64,000 nt of DNA from Anoplolepis gracilipes (taxonomy: Eukaryota > Arthropoda > Insecta > Hymenoptera > Formicidae). The stretch is taken from the NCBI RefSeq assembly GCF_047496725.1, contig NC_132985.1:5540001-5604000 (forward strand), written 5' to 3'. The first letter of the stretch is position 1; every line of letters begins with the position of its first letter. Positions 1 through 13,609 of this stretch are shown here, piece by piece. Under the pieces are notes generated by a model, which was not told the DNA's origin, ran no database searches, and saw only the letters and a program-made list of their open reading frames with translations. A program made the translations under genes and the position numbers.

Positions 1-3000
1 AGAAGAAATTGCGGATGAAGTGACGATTAAAAAACCAGTTGTCGAAGAAAGAAAAGAAGAGGTAGAAGAAATCATAGAAGATGTCATATTAAAAAAGAAG
101 CCAAAGAAAAAACCTGTCATTGAGGAAACTGCTGCTGAAATAACTGTACAGAAACCCACTGCAAAGGAAGTAGAACAAGTACCAGAAGAAGTCTCTGAGA
201 AAGTGGCGATAAAGAAACCTACCAAAGAAGAAATTGCGGATGAAGTGACGATTAAAAAACCAGTTGTCGAAGAAAGAAAAGAAGAGGTAGAGGAAATCAT
301 AGAAGATGTCACATTAAAAAAGAAGCCAAAGAAAAAACCTGTCATTGAGGAAACTGCTGCTGAAATAACTGTACAGAAACCCGCTGCAAAGGAAGTAGAA
401 CAAGTACCAGAAGAAGTCTCTGAGAAAGTGGCGATAAAGAAACCTACCAAAGAAGAAATTGCGGATGAAGTGACGATTAAAAAACCAGTTGTTGAAGAAA
501 GAAAAGAAGAGGTAGAAGAAATCATAGAAGATGTCATATTAAAAAAGAAGCCAAAGAAAAAACCTGTCATTGAGGAAACTACTGCTGAAATAACTGTACA
601 GAAACCCGCTGCAAAGGAAGTAGAACAAGTACCAGAAGAAGTCTCTGAGAAAGTGGCGATAAAGAAACCTAAAAAGAAACCTACCAAAGAAGAAATTGCG
701 GATGAAGTGACGATTAAAAAACCAGTTGTTGAAGAAAGAAAAGAAGAGGTAGAAGAAATCATAGAAGATGTCATATTAAAAGAGAAGCCAAAGAAAAAAC
801 CTGTCATTGAGGAAACTGCTGCTGAAATAACTGTACAGAAACCCGCTGCAAAGGAAATAGAACAAGTACCAGAAGAAGTCTCTGAGAAAGTGGCAATAAA
901 GAAACCTGAAAAGAAACCTATCAAAGAGGAAATTGCGGATGAAGTGACAATTAAAAAACCGGTTGTTGAAGAAAAAAAAGAAGAGGCAGAAGAAATTACA
1001 GAAGATGTCACATTAAAAAAGAAGCCAAAGAAAAAACCCGTCATTGAGGAAACTGCTGCTGAAATAACTATACAGAAACCCGCTGCAAAAGAAGTAGAAC
1101 AAGGACCAGAAGAAGTCTCTGAGAAAGTGGCAATAAAGAAACCTAAAAAGAAACCTATCAAAGAGGAAATTGCGGATGAAGTGACAATTAAAAAACCGGT
1201 TGTTGAAGAAAAAAAAGAAGAAGCAGAAGAAATTACAGAAGATGTCACATTAAAAAAGAAGCCAAAGAAAAAACCCGTTATTGAGGAAACTGCTGCTGAA
1301 ATAACTATACAGAAACCCGCTACAAAGGAAGTAGAACAAGGACTAGAAGAAGTCTCTGAGAAAGTGGCAATAAAGAAACCTAAAAAGAAACCTATCAAAG
1401 AGGAAATTGCGGATGAAGTGACGATTAAAAAACCGGTTGTTGAAGAAAGAAAAGAAGAGGTAGAAGATATCACAGAGGATGTCACATTAAAAAAGAAACC
1501 AAAGAAAAAACCTGTCATTGAGGAAACTGCTGCTGAAATAACTATACAGAAACCCGCTGCAAAGGAAGTAGAACAAGTACCAGAAGAAGTTTCTGAGAAA
1601 GTGACAATAAAGAAACCTAAAAAGGAATCTATCAAAGAGGAAATTGCGGATGAAATGACAATTAAAAAATCTGTTATAAAAAAGAAGGAGGAAGACATCG
1701 TTGAAGAAGTTACTTTTAAACCAAAGCCAAGAAAAAAAATTACCGAAACAGAAGAAGTATCAGAAGTGACTATTGCCAAGCCTGTAGAGGAAAAACAAGA
1801 AAAAACAGATACATTTACGGATATATTACTAAAGAAAAAGAAATCAATGCCAACCAGTGAAGAAGTGATTGTGGAGGAATTAACTATACAAAAATTCGAG
1901 GAAATAGAAGAACCTAAGGATGTAATTGAAGAATTTACATTAAAACGTAAACCACCGAAAAAAGCACCGAAACCCATTGAAGAAATTTATGAAGATGTCA
2001 CTTTACGTAAATTACGACCAAAGAAAAAACCTAGACCAGATATCAAAGAAATTACCGAAGTTGAAAATGTGACATTTAGACCACGCTCTACAAAAACAAA
2101 AGAAGATGTTGAACAGGAGTTTAGAATATCCTTAAATACATACGAAGAAGAAGATATTTCTATGTCTGGTAAGATTCGCCTTAAACCAAAGAGACGTCCG
2201 CTTACATATTCCGAGGAAACTGGAGAAGAAACAATCAAAATTATTCAAGAAATTGAAGATAGTTCTGGACCAATTATCGAAGAGATCATTGATGAATCAG
2301 ACGAAGAAAGTAAAGAAGGATATAGCATCGAGGAGCTGGATATTGATGAAATGAGTATACCGTTGAGACGAAGGAAAAAGAAACAAAAATCTCCGTATAC
2401 TGTAGAAGAAATTGAAGAAAATGATGTCAAAGTACAATTAAAACGTGATAGAAAATATTCATATGAGGAAACCGATGAATCTTTGGCGTTGAAATTGAAG
2501 AGCAAGAGACGTGTTTCCACATACGAAGAAGGTTCGATGATGCATTTGTGTATTCTGCAAACATTAATGCATTAGCGAATAAAATTGAATTAACATGCAA
2601 TACGCTTTTAGCTAAAGTAACGATTAAAATTATTTTCTGGTTATTTTAATTTTTTTCTAATTTTTTTGTTTACAATGTATGAATGTGTATACTCTACATT
2701 TTGCATAAAGATTCTATTCCCGTGCTTTGCCTGTCCTTTCCTTCGCCCAACTCTTAACATTTCTTTTCAGAAAAATTTTTTTTCTGCTCTTATTTATCTT
2801 GTACTAATCTTCCGCGTATGAAAAGCATATCGGTAGTGTAGTCGCTATAGTTTATTTTGTAACATAATATATGAGATTTATAACTATTTATATTTACATA
2901 ATTAATATAAGAAGATACGTATTAAAATAGCACAGACTGAATAGATAAATTTTGCTTATTTGCTTAAGAAGTCTTTCACTATGTTTCAATTGTAAACAAT

Positions 3001-3101
3001 CATATTATTGCATTGACATTCGTTTAATATTTATAATATAATATTGCAGAAGAAGCCTCTCTCAGTATTACTAAAGAAGAAGAAATTGAAGAAGGTTTGT
3101 T

Positions 3102-3165
<64 letters not shown>

Positions 3166-6100
3166 TGCTTACTTTTTTAATAATATATATTTTTTACTTT
3201 GAATTGTTTTACTTTAAATAATTAATGATTTTCAGTCGACGAAGTTGAATATGTTGTTCGTGACGGTGATACAATGTTCTCGATTTGTTCTTATGAGGCT
3301 GAAACAGAGGAAGCTATAAACTTGGTCGAAGGAGAAAAAGTTTATATTATTGGTAAGATTTCTGTTCTTTTTAAATCATTAATATTGTGATTATTATAAT
3401 TGTAATTAATACATATATTGTATATTTCTTGAAATATTGTTCCATTTTTGTTTCTTACAGATCACACCAATCAGGATTGGTGGTTTGTAAAAAAACATTT
3501 AACTGAAGAGAAAGGTTGGGTACCGGCACAATATTTATTAGACGAGGTGCATTATACTGTTTACTTACAACGAAAATTGCACGAAAAGATTGATAGATTG
3601 CCAATCTTTGAAAGTAAGTATTTATTTGCATAACTAATTAAAAAACAGTGATGAAAATTATCGATTAAATTTTATTATACACCCTTATGAGTTTTATAAA
3701 ATTGACAATGTTTTTAAAATATTAATATCAAACATTACATTTTTTTAGAGCCAGCTCCAGGAGAAAAAGCCTCAGCACCAAAGTTTATTGAAAAATTGCA
3801 ACCAATTCACACGCTAGATGGTTATACTGTTCAATTTGAATGCCAAGTGGAAGGCGTACCAAGACCACAAATAACTTGGTTCCGTCAAACAGCTATTATC
3901 AAACCATCTATTGATTTTCAAATGTATTACGATGAAGATAACGTTGCCACTTTGATAATCAGAGAAGTATTTCCTGAAGATGCTGGTACTTTTACATGCG
4001 TTGCGAAAAACGCTGCAGGATTTGCATCAAGCACTACTGAACTTATAGTTGAGGCTCCCCTGTCAGATCACGGATCCGATATTACTGGTTTGTCGAGGAA
4101 AAGTCTTTCGAGGTATGCACTTCTCAAACTTTTCTTGAATAAATTATTTCGAAAAAAATATCGATCTTAAAGTAGACAATTGATAAGACAGTTTTTATAA
4201 TGTATTGCAAATTATAAAATAAACAAAAAACTACATTATATTAAATTGTATAAATATTTATTATAATTTTTTAAATTATATTTTATAATTATTATTTTTA
4301 TTATGTATATATATACATATATATATAAATTATAATAATAGATATTATAATATGATGTTACTATATGTATATACAGAGTGTTTGAAATACTTGAACAAAT
4401 TCTTAAAGCATATTTCTTTCATCAAAATAAAGAAAAAATGTATATAAATCCAAATATTAGTGATTACGAAGTTATAGTAAAACAAAGTTTATATTAGCAT
4501 TATTATTAAATAATTATAAATATTTAATTGTAACAAATGCTCAATATGACTGCCATTTGATTGAAGATAGACATTGACACGATAGAGTAAAGATTATCGA
4601 ATCATTTCAAAGGTTTGCGAACAATTCTGTATAATCTCACAAGTATTAATAATGCATTGGCGAAGCACATCTTATATTGCAAACACACTAAATGCTTTAA
4701 ATGTCATTCCTATAGATGCCATGCCCTGTAGATAATAGTTTCGTTTCGATAACTCTGCTACATAACAACGTTAACATAAACTTTATTTTACTATAACATG
4801 CACCAACTCATATTTGACTTTATATAAACTTTTCTTTTTATTTTGTCAAGAGGAATACGTCCTAGTTTGCCCAAGTACTTCGTAAACACCATATATATAG
4901 TATTACGTGTATTATTAGACTTTTTATTATCCTTAATAATTATTAATATGACAATATTATCTCAGAGAATCATCTCTTGCGGATATATTAGAGGGTATAC
5001 CACCTACATTCTCTCGAAAACCAAAAGCGAAGTACGTAAACGAAGGTGATGATGTGATACTGGAGTGCCGATTGGTCGCCGTACCGGAACCAGAAATAAT
5101 GTGGTATTATAAAGATGCCCAGGTGGTTAGTCAACAAAACATTATAGTCGCAACCGAAAGCGATATGCACATGTATTGCAGTGTTGTAAAAATTACCAAA
5201 ATTCAAAAGAAACAAGAAGGAAGATATAAGATTGTCGCTAAAAATAGAGAAGGCGAAGCCACTATCGATATTCCCGTAAAAGTTCGTTGACAATACAAAT
5301 AAAGCTTATACTTATAAATATTTTTCTACATACATTACATGTAATATAATTAACGCATTTTTTTTTTTTTTTTTTTTTTTGCGAAACAGGTAAAAACTGG
5401 AAAGAACGAGCCGCCCGAAATTTTGGAACCATTGCAATCCCATGTTGTCAAAGAAGGTGAAACTGTTGTTTTATCAACCCAAATAGTTGGTAATCCATCA
5501 CCAAAAATAACTTGGTATAAAGACGGGAAACCAATAAAAGATATACAACCAAAACAGGATGGACATGTCAATACATTGACTTTAATTCAGCCTCAACTAA
5601 TAGATAGTGGAGAATATTCAGTCATAGCTGTCAACGATGTGGGCAAAGCCGAGACTCGAGCTATATTAACTATTGAGAGTAAGCTCAACAACACTAAACA
5701 TCTTTTTAATTGCAATAAATATCTTAATCGCTTTTTCTTAATTTGTTTTAATTTGTTTTCTTAATTTTCTTAATTTGTTTTGAATTGATAACTAATCCTT
5801 CTCATCATATTAGCTAATTAAATAATAAACAAATTAAAAAAACGACTTGTATTACTTTAATTAATAAAATATGGCAGATTGTCAGATGTAAGATTACAAA
5901 GTGCTTTTTTACTAATGTGCTTTCAGTTAACGCCAAGTCACAAGTTACTATTAGCTTACAGCAATGTACGAACGATAAACATGTCTCGTTTGTTAAGGGT
6001 ATGATATGCATTTGTTGTTTTGCTATGATGTTAACTATTCAATACATTTACTTGTATGATATATTTTATATTATAATAATGATGCTATTATGTTTTTTAC

Positions 6101-9100
6101 AAAAAATAGAAGTACCAAGTGGCGCACCAGAACCTCCCTTGTTCACTGAACGTTTTCAAGAGGTAGTTGTTCCTGAAAAAGGAACCTTTAAGTTAACCGC
6201 CAAAGTAACTGGAAATCCTGTTCCGGAAGTTATTTGGCTTAGAAACAACAAACCGCTTGGCAAATCGCCTAATATTATAGAGAATTATGACGGTGAAAAC
6301 ATTCTACTCGAAATTAAAAACGCAGATTCTGAAATTGATGCTGGAGATTATAAATGTGTCGCCAGTAATCCGGTTGGAAAAGCTTCACATGGCGCAAAAG
6401 TCACAGTAGACGTAGCTAAAGTCTCTTTCACAAGAAACTTACAAAAGGAAGTCACAATAGACGAATACAAAACTCTGGAACTGAGTTGCGAGACATCGCA
6501 TACAGTTTCCACGATGTGGTGGCACAATGACAAGGAAATCAGCGGAATGGATCATCGCGAAGTGATTCAAGAAGGACGCGTACATAGATTGCTTATTAAA
6601 AAGAGTAGCCTTTCCGACGCAGGCAAGTACAAGTGTACCGTCAAGAACCAGGTGACGTCCAGCAACGTTATTGTTCGAGCCACCAAACCGGAATTCGTCA
6701 AGAAGCTACAAGACTTTGAAGTGAAAGAACGAGACGTGGCGATTTTGGAGGTCGAGATAACGTCTCAAATGGCTGATGTTACATGGCGAAAAGACGGCGA
6801 ATTATTAATACCGAGCAAGGGAAAATTAGAATTCGTGAAAGACGGTACCGTGAGAAAGCTTCTCATCAGGAGCACATCGGTTCATGACGAAGGAGAATAC
6901 ACGTGCGCTCTTCCAGATCAAGAATGTACAGCAGAAGTTACGGTCGTTGAATTGCCACCGGAGATTATTACCAAAATGCAGGATATAACTATAGCTAGAG
7001 GAGAGAAAGCGACTTTTGATATAGAATTGACGAAAGGTGACGCTTTAGTACGTTGGTTTAAAGACGGCCAAGAGTTGCAATTCTCCGAGCACGTGCAATT
7101 GTCAATCGATGGCAAGAGACAAAAACTGAAGATTTACGACACGGAATTGGAAGATGCGGGAATCTTCTCGTGTCAAGTTGGTGATCAAACTTCGTCAGCT
7201 AAACTGACGGTTGAAGAGCCTGAAGTAGATTTTATTAAAAAATTGCCGGATGTTACTTTAGTACCTCTCAACACCGATGCAATTTTCCTCATTGAACTGT
7301 CGCGTGCAGATGTATTAGTAACGTGGTTAAAGTAAGTCGAGTTTTTAATCATAAAAATATAAAATTATAATAAAGATTCTTACATAGATACGTATGTACA
7401 ACCTATTTGAATAGTTTCAATTGATTGAAACAAGTATATACCTGATATATGAATTATATGAAATTTATAGGAAAGGCGAAGTGATTGATTGCACACAATC
7501 TTCGAAATACGACATTATCGATGAAGGAAATGTTAAGAAACTTATCATTAAAAAATGCACAACCGAAGATATCGCTGAATATACTGCTGTAGTTGCAAAT
7601 GTGAAAACGTCATCCAGATTAAAAGTTGAAGGTAAATTTATATGCCTTTTCCTGTCTTCTTTCTTATGTAATCGTAACTTATCCATCATCTGCATTTGAA
7701 TCGTAATAATTATATTAATATTTTTGCTTTCTTTTATAAATTAATAAAAAAAAACATTCGTTGTAATGTATATTTATCGATTGCGTTTCAGTTATCGAAA
7801 CATCGCCTAAGATCAATCCTGATACGCCTAGAAAATATAAAATAATCAAAGATGATAATATTGATGTCGTTGTGAAATTCACGGCTACGCCAACTCCAAT
7901 TGACGAGTGGACCGTCAATGGCCGAATCCTTAAAAAATCCAAACGAATCGTTACGTCTATCGACGAATGCTCAGCTATCTTGACAATAAGAGATGTACAA
8001 GAAAAAGATTTTGGCGATTATAATCTAAAATTAACTAATCCTCACGGGGAAGATAGTATAGAAATCAACATCATCATCGTGCGTAAGTATTCACATTCTT
8101 ATTTATCACATCAAATGTCCGAATAATTTCCAGAAGAATGTAAATAAAGAAAATTATATGATTAATGTGTCTATTATATAGAGGTACCTGGAGCACCAGG
8201 AACTCCAGAACCTCTCGAAGTAACTGACAATGGTGTTACTCTTCACTGGAAACAACCAGATTCAGATGGATACTCCCCGATCGTGGAATACATCTTGGAA
8301 TATCACGAAAAAACGGAATCTTCGTAAGTAATTTGTGAATTTAATAAACTATTAATATAAATGTTTATTCAGTTCTTTACAACTTGATCAGTATGTAAAA
8401 AAATTATATGATCTCTCACAGATGGAGCAGAATTAAGGAAACAATAAGTGAAACTACGTACAAGCTGACGAACTTGACCACTGACAAAGAATATACCTTC
8501 CGTGTGACAGCAGTCAACGAAGCCGGACCAGGCGAACCATCGCCGAATATGCCATATTTAAGAATTTCCAAGTTATCGGCATCTGAACCGCCAACCATCC
8601 TGGAAGCACTCAAGAGCATCGTGATCGGATTAGGAGAAACGGTCACGCTTTCTTGCGTAATCGGTGGTATACCGACGCCACATATTGCATGGTGTATATC
8701 CTTTCTTTTTATTTAAGCCAGGTATAACAATTACTATACTCTCAAACTGTATTTCGGAAATTATCTTTTAGGTTGAAGGATGGTAAAACTTTCGAGGATA
8801 GTGACATCACGTACGAAAATCGCGTGGCCAAGTACACGATTCGAAGAACTACAGAGACGTCGTCAGCCACATTCACGATTAAAGCACAGAATGATGCAGG
8901 AACGGCGGAAACATCGTGTCAATTAAAGATTCAAGAATCTCCAAAGATTATCTGTGATGAAAACTCGACGAATCAGAGACTAACAGTGGGCGACAAATGG
9001 AAGGTCGAAATACACTTCAGTGGTTTCCCAAAACCGAAAGTAGCGTGGACAATAAACGATAAAAAAATAACTGATAAACGCATTTCCATCGAGACTGAGG

Positions 9101-11524
9101 AAGATACATCCATTATTACGATTCCTTCGCTCATCAGGGATGATACGGCTGTCTATACAGCAAAAGCGACAAACGAAGCTGGTAGCTCGTCGATTGAATG
9201 TCATCTCCGTGTCATAGGTTGATATCTTTTATATATTTTTTTGTAATTTGTGTTTGCTTTTTCTTTTAATAACTCTGCATATTGAGAATAAATATTTTAG
9301 AAATAAAATGTAATGTACCTTATACACATTGTAGACAAGCCGAGCAAACCTCAAGGACCAGTTATCGCGAAAGAAATTAGACAAGATCGCGTTACTATAG
9401 AATGGCGACCGCCAATCGATGACGGTGGCGTGGAACTGGAAAGCTATACCATTGAGAAATGCGAAGCGACTAAAAACGTGTGGACAAAAGTGGGTGATGT
9501 CGACAAAGAAGTCGAAAATTTCTGTGCACAGAAATTGCAGCAAGATGTCGACTATCTATTTAGAATAGTCGCTAGAAACACAGTTGGACCTTCAGAGCCT
9601 TTGGAATCCGAGCCAATTAGAACAAGGACTTCATTCGGTAAAAAAAAAGAATTGTGATGATTTGTTAGAATAGGAAAAGAATGCGATAAAAATTTAATTA
9701 AAAAAAAATTATCTAATCTTTACTTGTTCGATAGAACCACCGGGCCCGCCAAGAGGACCGTTCGAAGTTTCTGGAATGACGAAAACATCGTTCACGATAA
9801 AATGGGAACCTCCAGAGAACGACGGCGGCACTCCTATCACAGACTACATTGTCGAAATAAAAGAGATATCGAAGAAAGCCTGGCGAAAGGTATTTTATTT
9901 ATTTCCATCACATTACAAGTATCAAAATCAAAATTATATGCAAATATATTTGTATACATATTTTTCAGATTGCAAGTACAAAAGGAGACGTCACAAATGT
10001 TATTATATCCGATTTAAAAACGGATACATCGTACAATTTCCGAATAACAGCTAAAAACAGCGTTGGTACCGGTCCTCCGTATGTAGCGGAAGAAGCGATT
10101 ACGGCCGGCAAACGACCAAGTGAGTTGGCTAGCTAGTTTAATATCTTTTTCGCTTATTTCCTCTCTTAATCGATTAACTTCCAAAATGTCGCTTAATTAT
10201 TAACGCTTTCGCTTTTGCTCAGAAATAGTAAAGCTCACAGAAAACAGCATATATGCGCTATTAGGCATATTTCCGTCCACAAAAATGGTCGTCGTTAAGA
10301 GTAAGTCGTTTACATCCTGCTTTTCTCGCGCTTCTTTTTATCGTAAATATAATTTGTTTTATATGAGATAAAACATATATATTACGCAATAAACACATTT
10401 TAAATTTTTTTTAGCACCACCTTCATGCCCTCTAAATGTCCGAGCGATCAATGTTACAAGCAAAAGCGTCACTCTCAGTTGGTCACCACCGGCTACTACA
10501 GGAGGATCAGAATTGACAGGTAAACTGACATGTGAATTAATATAAAACTTTATATGATAATCTTTTTTTTCAATGTTGCTCAATATTTTATTGTTACAGG
10601 TTACATAATCGAGAAAAGGCCATTAATCGGAAAAGGTGCCCGATGGACAAAGGTTGTCACTTTAGACGCTACAACGAATCAATACTGCATAGAGAACTTG
10701 AAGGAAAGCGAATTTCTCTTTAGAATCTTTGCTGAAAATAGCGTAGGACTTAGTACACCGACCAATTCCGAACCAGTCACATTGAAAACTCATGCCAGTA
10801 AGTTATCAGCTTATACCATCAAATTATTATTGTGTAAATAACTACACGATTTATATATTAATTTGTTTTGAATCGTTTTGTAGACGTTCCATCTCCGCCT
10901 ACCGCTCCGCTAGAGATGAGGCAAATCGCAGCAAACACGATGGTAATTGAATGGGGTAGACCAGAGTCCGATGGCGGCGCACCTTTGGAAGGTTATAAGA
11001 TCGCTATTAGAGATGCGAAGAAGACCATGTGGATGGAAGTAGGCAGAGTGAGCGCAGACATCCAAAAACTAAACATTCGTGACTTGCAAGAAAATCACGA
11101 ATACCTCGTGAGAATTTTTGCACGAAATGAGATCGGATTCAGCGATCATTTAGAATCAGAAGAACCTTTTAAGATCGTGCCGACCTCAGGTACAATCTCT
11201 CTACTATCTTTTATTTCTTATTATTTTTCACTCTTATTATCTTGTCTTGTAAACGATATTTATTTTAAATATCTATTCTTTTATTATCGTACAAATTTAA
11301 CTAAATATGTTTTCTCGACAGAACTGTCATTTGTGGAACCGATTGCTGAAGCTATGGACAAGGGCGAGACAGCTTCGATGAGTTTCAGCACAGAAAACAC
11401 GAGTTCGTGGTTGCGGGAACATAATATGGACGCTGATATACATTCATACGCGAGAGCAAGATTACTTAGGAAAGACGAGTACTTCTTCCGCATTTGGCAC
11501 TATGCTAAACAGCTGTTTCAATAA
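1..11524 (+). CDS. sls: Sallimus (arthropod titin), 3' part, 5' end outside window
   Basis: This is the C-terminal part of the giant elastic protein that links Z-disc to thick filament in insect muscle. The frame is open at base 2. Exons: 1-2531, 3050-3094, 3236-3352, 3461-3613, 3749-4112, 4966-5275, 5390-5678, 6110-7331, 7471-7631, 7792-8082, 8182-8323, 8422-8691, 8772-9217, 9335-9637, 9735-9889, 9969-10119, 10415-10519, 10600-10797, 10884-11189, 11322-11524; all junction phases agree, giving 2586 residues in the window. Domain order is PEVK spring, SH3 (3236-3613, with DWWFVKK and GWVPAQYL), nine Ig domains (about 3770-8082), FN3, two Ig, four FN3, then a unique tail ending near HYAKQLFQ. 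PEVK followed by SH3, Ig and five FN3 is the known Sallimus C-terminal layout. Exon 4966-5275 could end a few bases later. Two further in-frame cassette exons are listed separately. Confidence 0.9.
2..1700 (+). repeat. PEVK-type coding tandem repeat array
   Basis: The unit begins with the codons for EEIADEV and recurs at 2, 227, 452, 689, 926, 1163, 1400 and 1637. The first two periods are 225 bp (75 residues) and the next five are 237 bp (79 residues). The difference is a 12-bp insertion adding four residues of a KPKK/KPEK type. Each unit carries KKPKKKPVIEE, AEIT(V/I)QKP and EEVSEKV blocks, so it is rich in P, E, V and K as expected of a disordered titin spring. The array runs off the left edge. 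After 1700 the same composition continues to 2531 but in degenerate, non-tandem form. Confidence 0.95.
3101..3163. repeat. (CA)n(TA)n microsatellite
   Basis: A CA tract passes directly into a TA tract in the titin intron 3095-3235, just after the donor site of a 45-bp exon. Confidence 0.95.
4113..4965. other. Titin intron with a possible transposon remnant
   Basis: This 853-bp intron separates the first and second Ig exons. It is AT-rich and holds no coding sequence that I can support. At 4372-4380 it carries TA followed by CAGAGTG, similar to the ends of TA-flanked elements at 13610 and 25533, and the stretch about 4530-4740 is less AT-rich than its flanks. No matching right end was found, so a decayed transposon is only a possibility. 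Confidence 0.35.
5927..5998 (+). other. Possible 72-bp cassette exon of titin
   Basis: The segment is preceded by a good acceptor (GCTTTCAG) and followed by a good donor (GGTATG). It is open in the gene frame, a multiple of three, and phase 1 on both sides, so exon 5390-5678 can splice either to it or straight to 6110 without changing frame. It would add 24 residues between two Ig domains. It does not look Ig-like. Transcript evidence is needed to say whether it is used. Confidence 0.45.
10223..10300 (+). other. Possible 78-bp cassette exon of titin
   Basis: The acceptor TTTGCTCAG and donor GTAAGT flank an open 78-bp segment, phase 1 on both sides, between exons 9969-10119 and 10415-10519. 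Inclusion would add 26 residues, including IYALLGIFP, to the linker between two FN3 domains. Skipping keeps the frame. The strong consensus donor makes use more likely than for the 72-bp candidate. Confidence 0.55.
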
Positions 11525-12284
11525 GCATTTGTATATGTATATATAATTCTGAACATTTCTCTCGTAGCCATACTGTTGTAACGGATATAATAATCTTGAT
11601 CCGCATATTCAATTTTTTTTTCTTCTTTATAAAGTTGCAATAGTAAATCCACCTATGTGTTTGTGTCTAACTGTCAACGACGACAGTGCCTTGATTTTTC
11701 CATGTATTGATTAGTTCCTTTATAAAACCAAGTTGCGTACAGCAATTAGAAATTAAGACTCATAAGAGGCTGGACGAGTGCTTACAGAGTACTAATCTAG
11801 TCTAGGATAAAGTAATCTTCTTCTTAATGCCTATCAGAGCACTCAGGAAATGTATTAAATATCACACACGAGCATTCACTTTTTATTTTAGTGTGTTTCA
11901 TCGTCCTATTAAAATTTTACAATTTTACGCTCGTGCACAATTTCAGAAATATTATATTCTGTAGACTAGCAAAGATCCGCCGACTTGATATTATTAAAAT
12001 TTTATTTACCGCTAGCGAGACAGACAACGAAGCGATAAATATCTTTATATTCAGATTTCTAAAAAATTTAACATTCTACGCCTAATAATGTACTTATAAT
12101 AATTACGTGACTACATAAAATGATCGCTTTTACTCTAAGGCAAAGCCACAGTTTGCGATGGTAACTTTAGTATTTATTCTTCAAGCATATAGTGTATATT
12201 TACTGTTTCTTGTTACTATTATCATTATATTCTTCTAATTCTGATAATACTGTAAAAATAAGATCGATACATCAAGATTGATGA

Positions 12285-12290
12285 AATAAA
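12285..12290 (+). terminator. Candidate titin poly(A) signal AATAAA
   Basis: This is an exact AATAAA 761 bp after the titin stop codon. It is the best candidate I saw, but the 3' UTR length is not known. Confidence 0.4.
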
Positions 12291-12790
12291 GAAATACCAC
12301 GCGTATTTGGTGACATGAGACGTAAAATATAGGTGCAAATAACATCATTGTAATTCACCAACGACGCGTTGTATACTTTACATGTTATTTATGTTGTAAA
12401 ATATTTTATTTGTCGATTAAATTATTTCAAATTATTGCTCAGTGTTTTTTAATCAATAAGTCCTAGTAGTATAAGTATAAAAAATTAATCATAAATTTAC
12501 AAAAACGCTGATTGATGAGCATTGTTGTATACAAAATTTGACATATATTTATTGAACAGAAACCTTTCAAAAAAAATAAGACTATTCAGATAATATTATT
12601 ATAATCAAAATTTGCTTGCCATTTTAAAAATTAAAATTTATATAAAAAAGTAAACCAAATGATTTAATAGATTCAACAAATATACAAAATTTTCTTTACA
12701 AGACATTCTTTGATAGGATTTCCAGTTCAAATTCTATTTAGCAGTGATTAAAACTTTATTTAGTATAGAAATTAAAATCTTTATCAAAGC

Positions 12791-12820
12791 GGAGAGAGAA
12801 AGAGAGAGAGAGAGAGAGAC
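12791..12820. repeat. (GA)n microsatellite
   Basis: A short GA-rich tract lies in the intergenic region downstream of the titin gene. Confidence 0.9.
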
Positions 12821-13609
12821 AGAGAAATATAAGTAATGCAGTTCACAATCAAATAATATATATATTTTAATACACTCGAAAATTCTTCTGAGGTAATAGA
12901 ATTTTTACAAAGACGACGGTCATGCAGTTTAAATAGATTATTATTACTAAATAGTAAATTTATTAATAATAAAGAAATTTTATTCTACTACTAGTGATTT
13001 TGATTCTGTCATTCGATTCAGCCTTCTATTGACTCTAATATAGAAGATCTTTTTTCATCTTTCTATAATGTTAAATATCTTATTAATAAAAAAATAAAAC
13101 TTTTAATTTTTATTTTATGATTTAAATATAATTGTAATGAATTAATGAGATTTTTGCAATATACGATATATAATTTGGATAATTTTTTATATTATTTCAA
13201 TTGTGAAAATCATGCATGATAACTTTAATAATAGCGTTTTCGAGTGAACGGATTTTAATCCAACTCGAATCCAAAAGATGATAAGACAATTTTAAATCGT
13301 ATTTTAGACATCTTTAGGAATACGTGTTGTATATGGGCTGCTTCATTCAAAAATGCTATAAAATTATGTTTTCACTAAGGTATTAACACTGCACAATAAG
13401 AGAGAATATGCGTGTGAACACACATACATATATTATGCTTGCAATTAATATTTATATATATGTTCAATACAAATAGTAATAAAAATAACACAATAGCTTT
13501 CAATAATAATTCAGATAAAAATACATATTTTAATCGAATAAATTAAATATTTTCTCTAGAAAAATCTATAATAAACATACGCACATACACGCACACATAC
13601 ACACATGTA

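Noticed and set aside
1987..2520. Antisense open frames across the PEVK region
   Set aside because: They mirror codon bias of the sense repeats and carry no protein features.
5999..6109. Readthrough of a titin intron that is open in frame
   Set aside because: The sequence is AT-rich, gives a strongly hydrophobic peptide unlike the flanking Ig domains, and has good splice sites at both ends.
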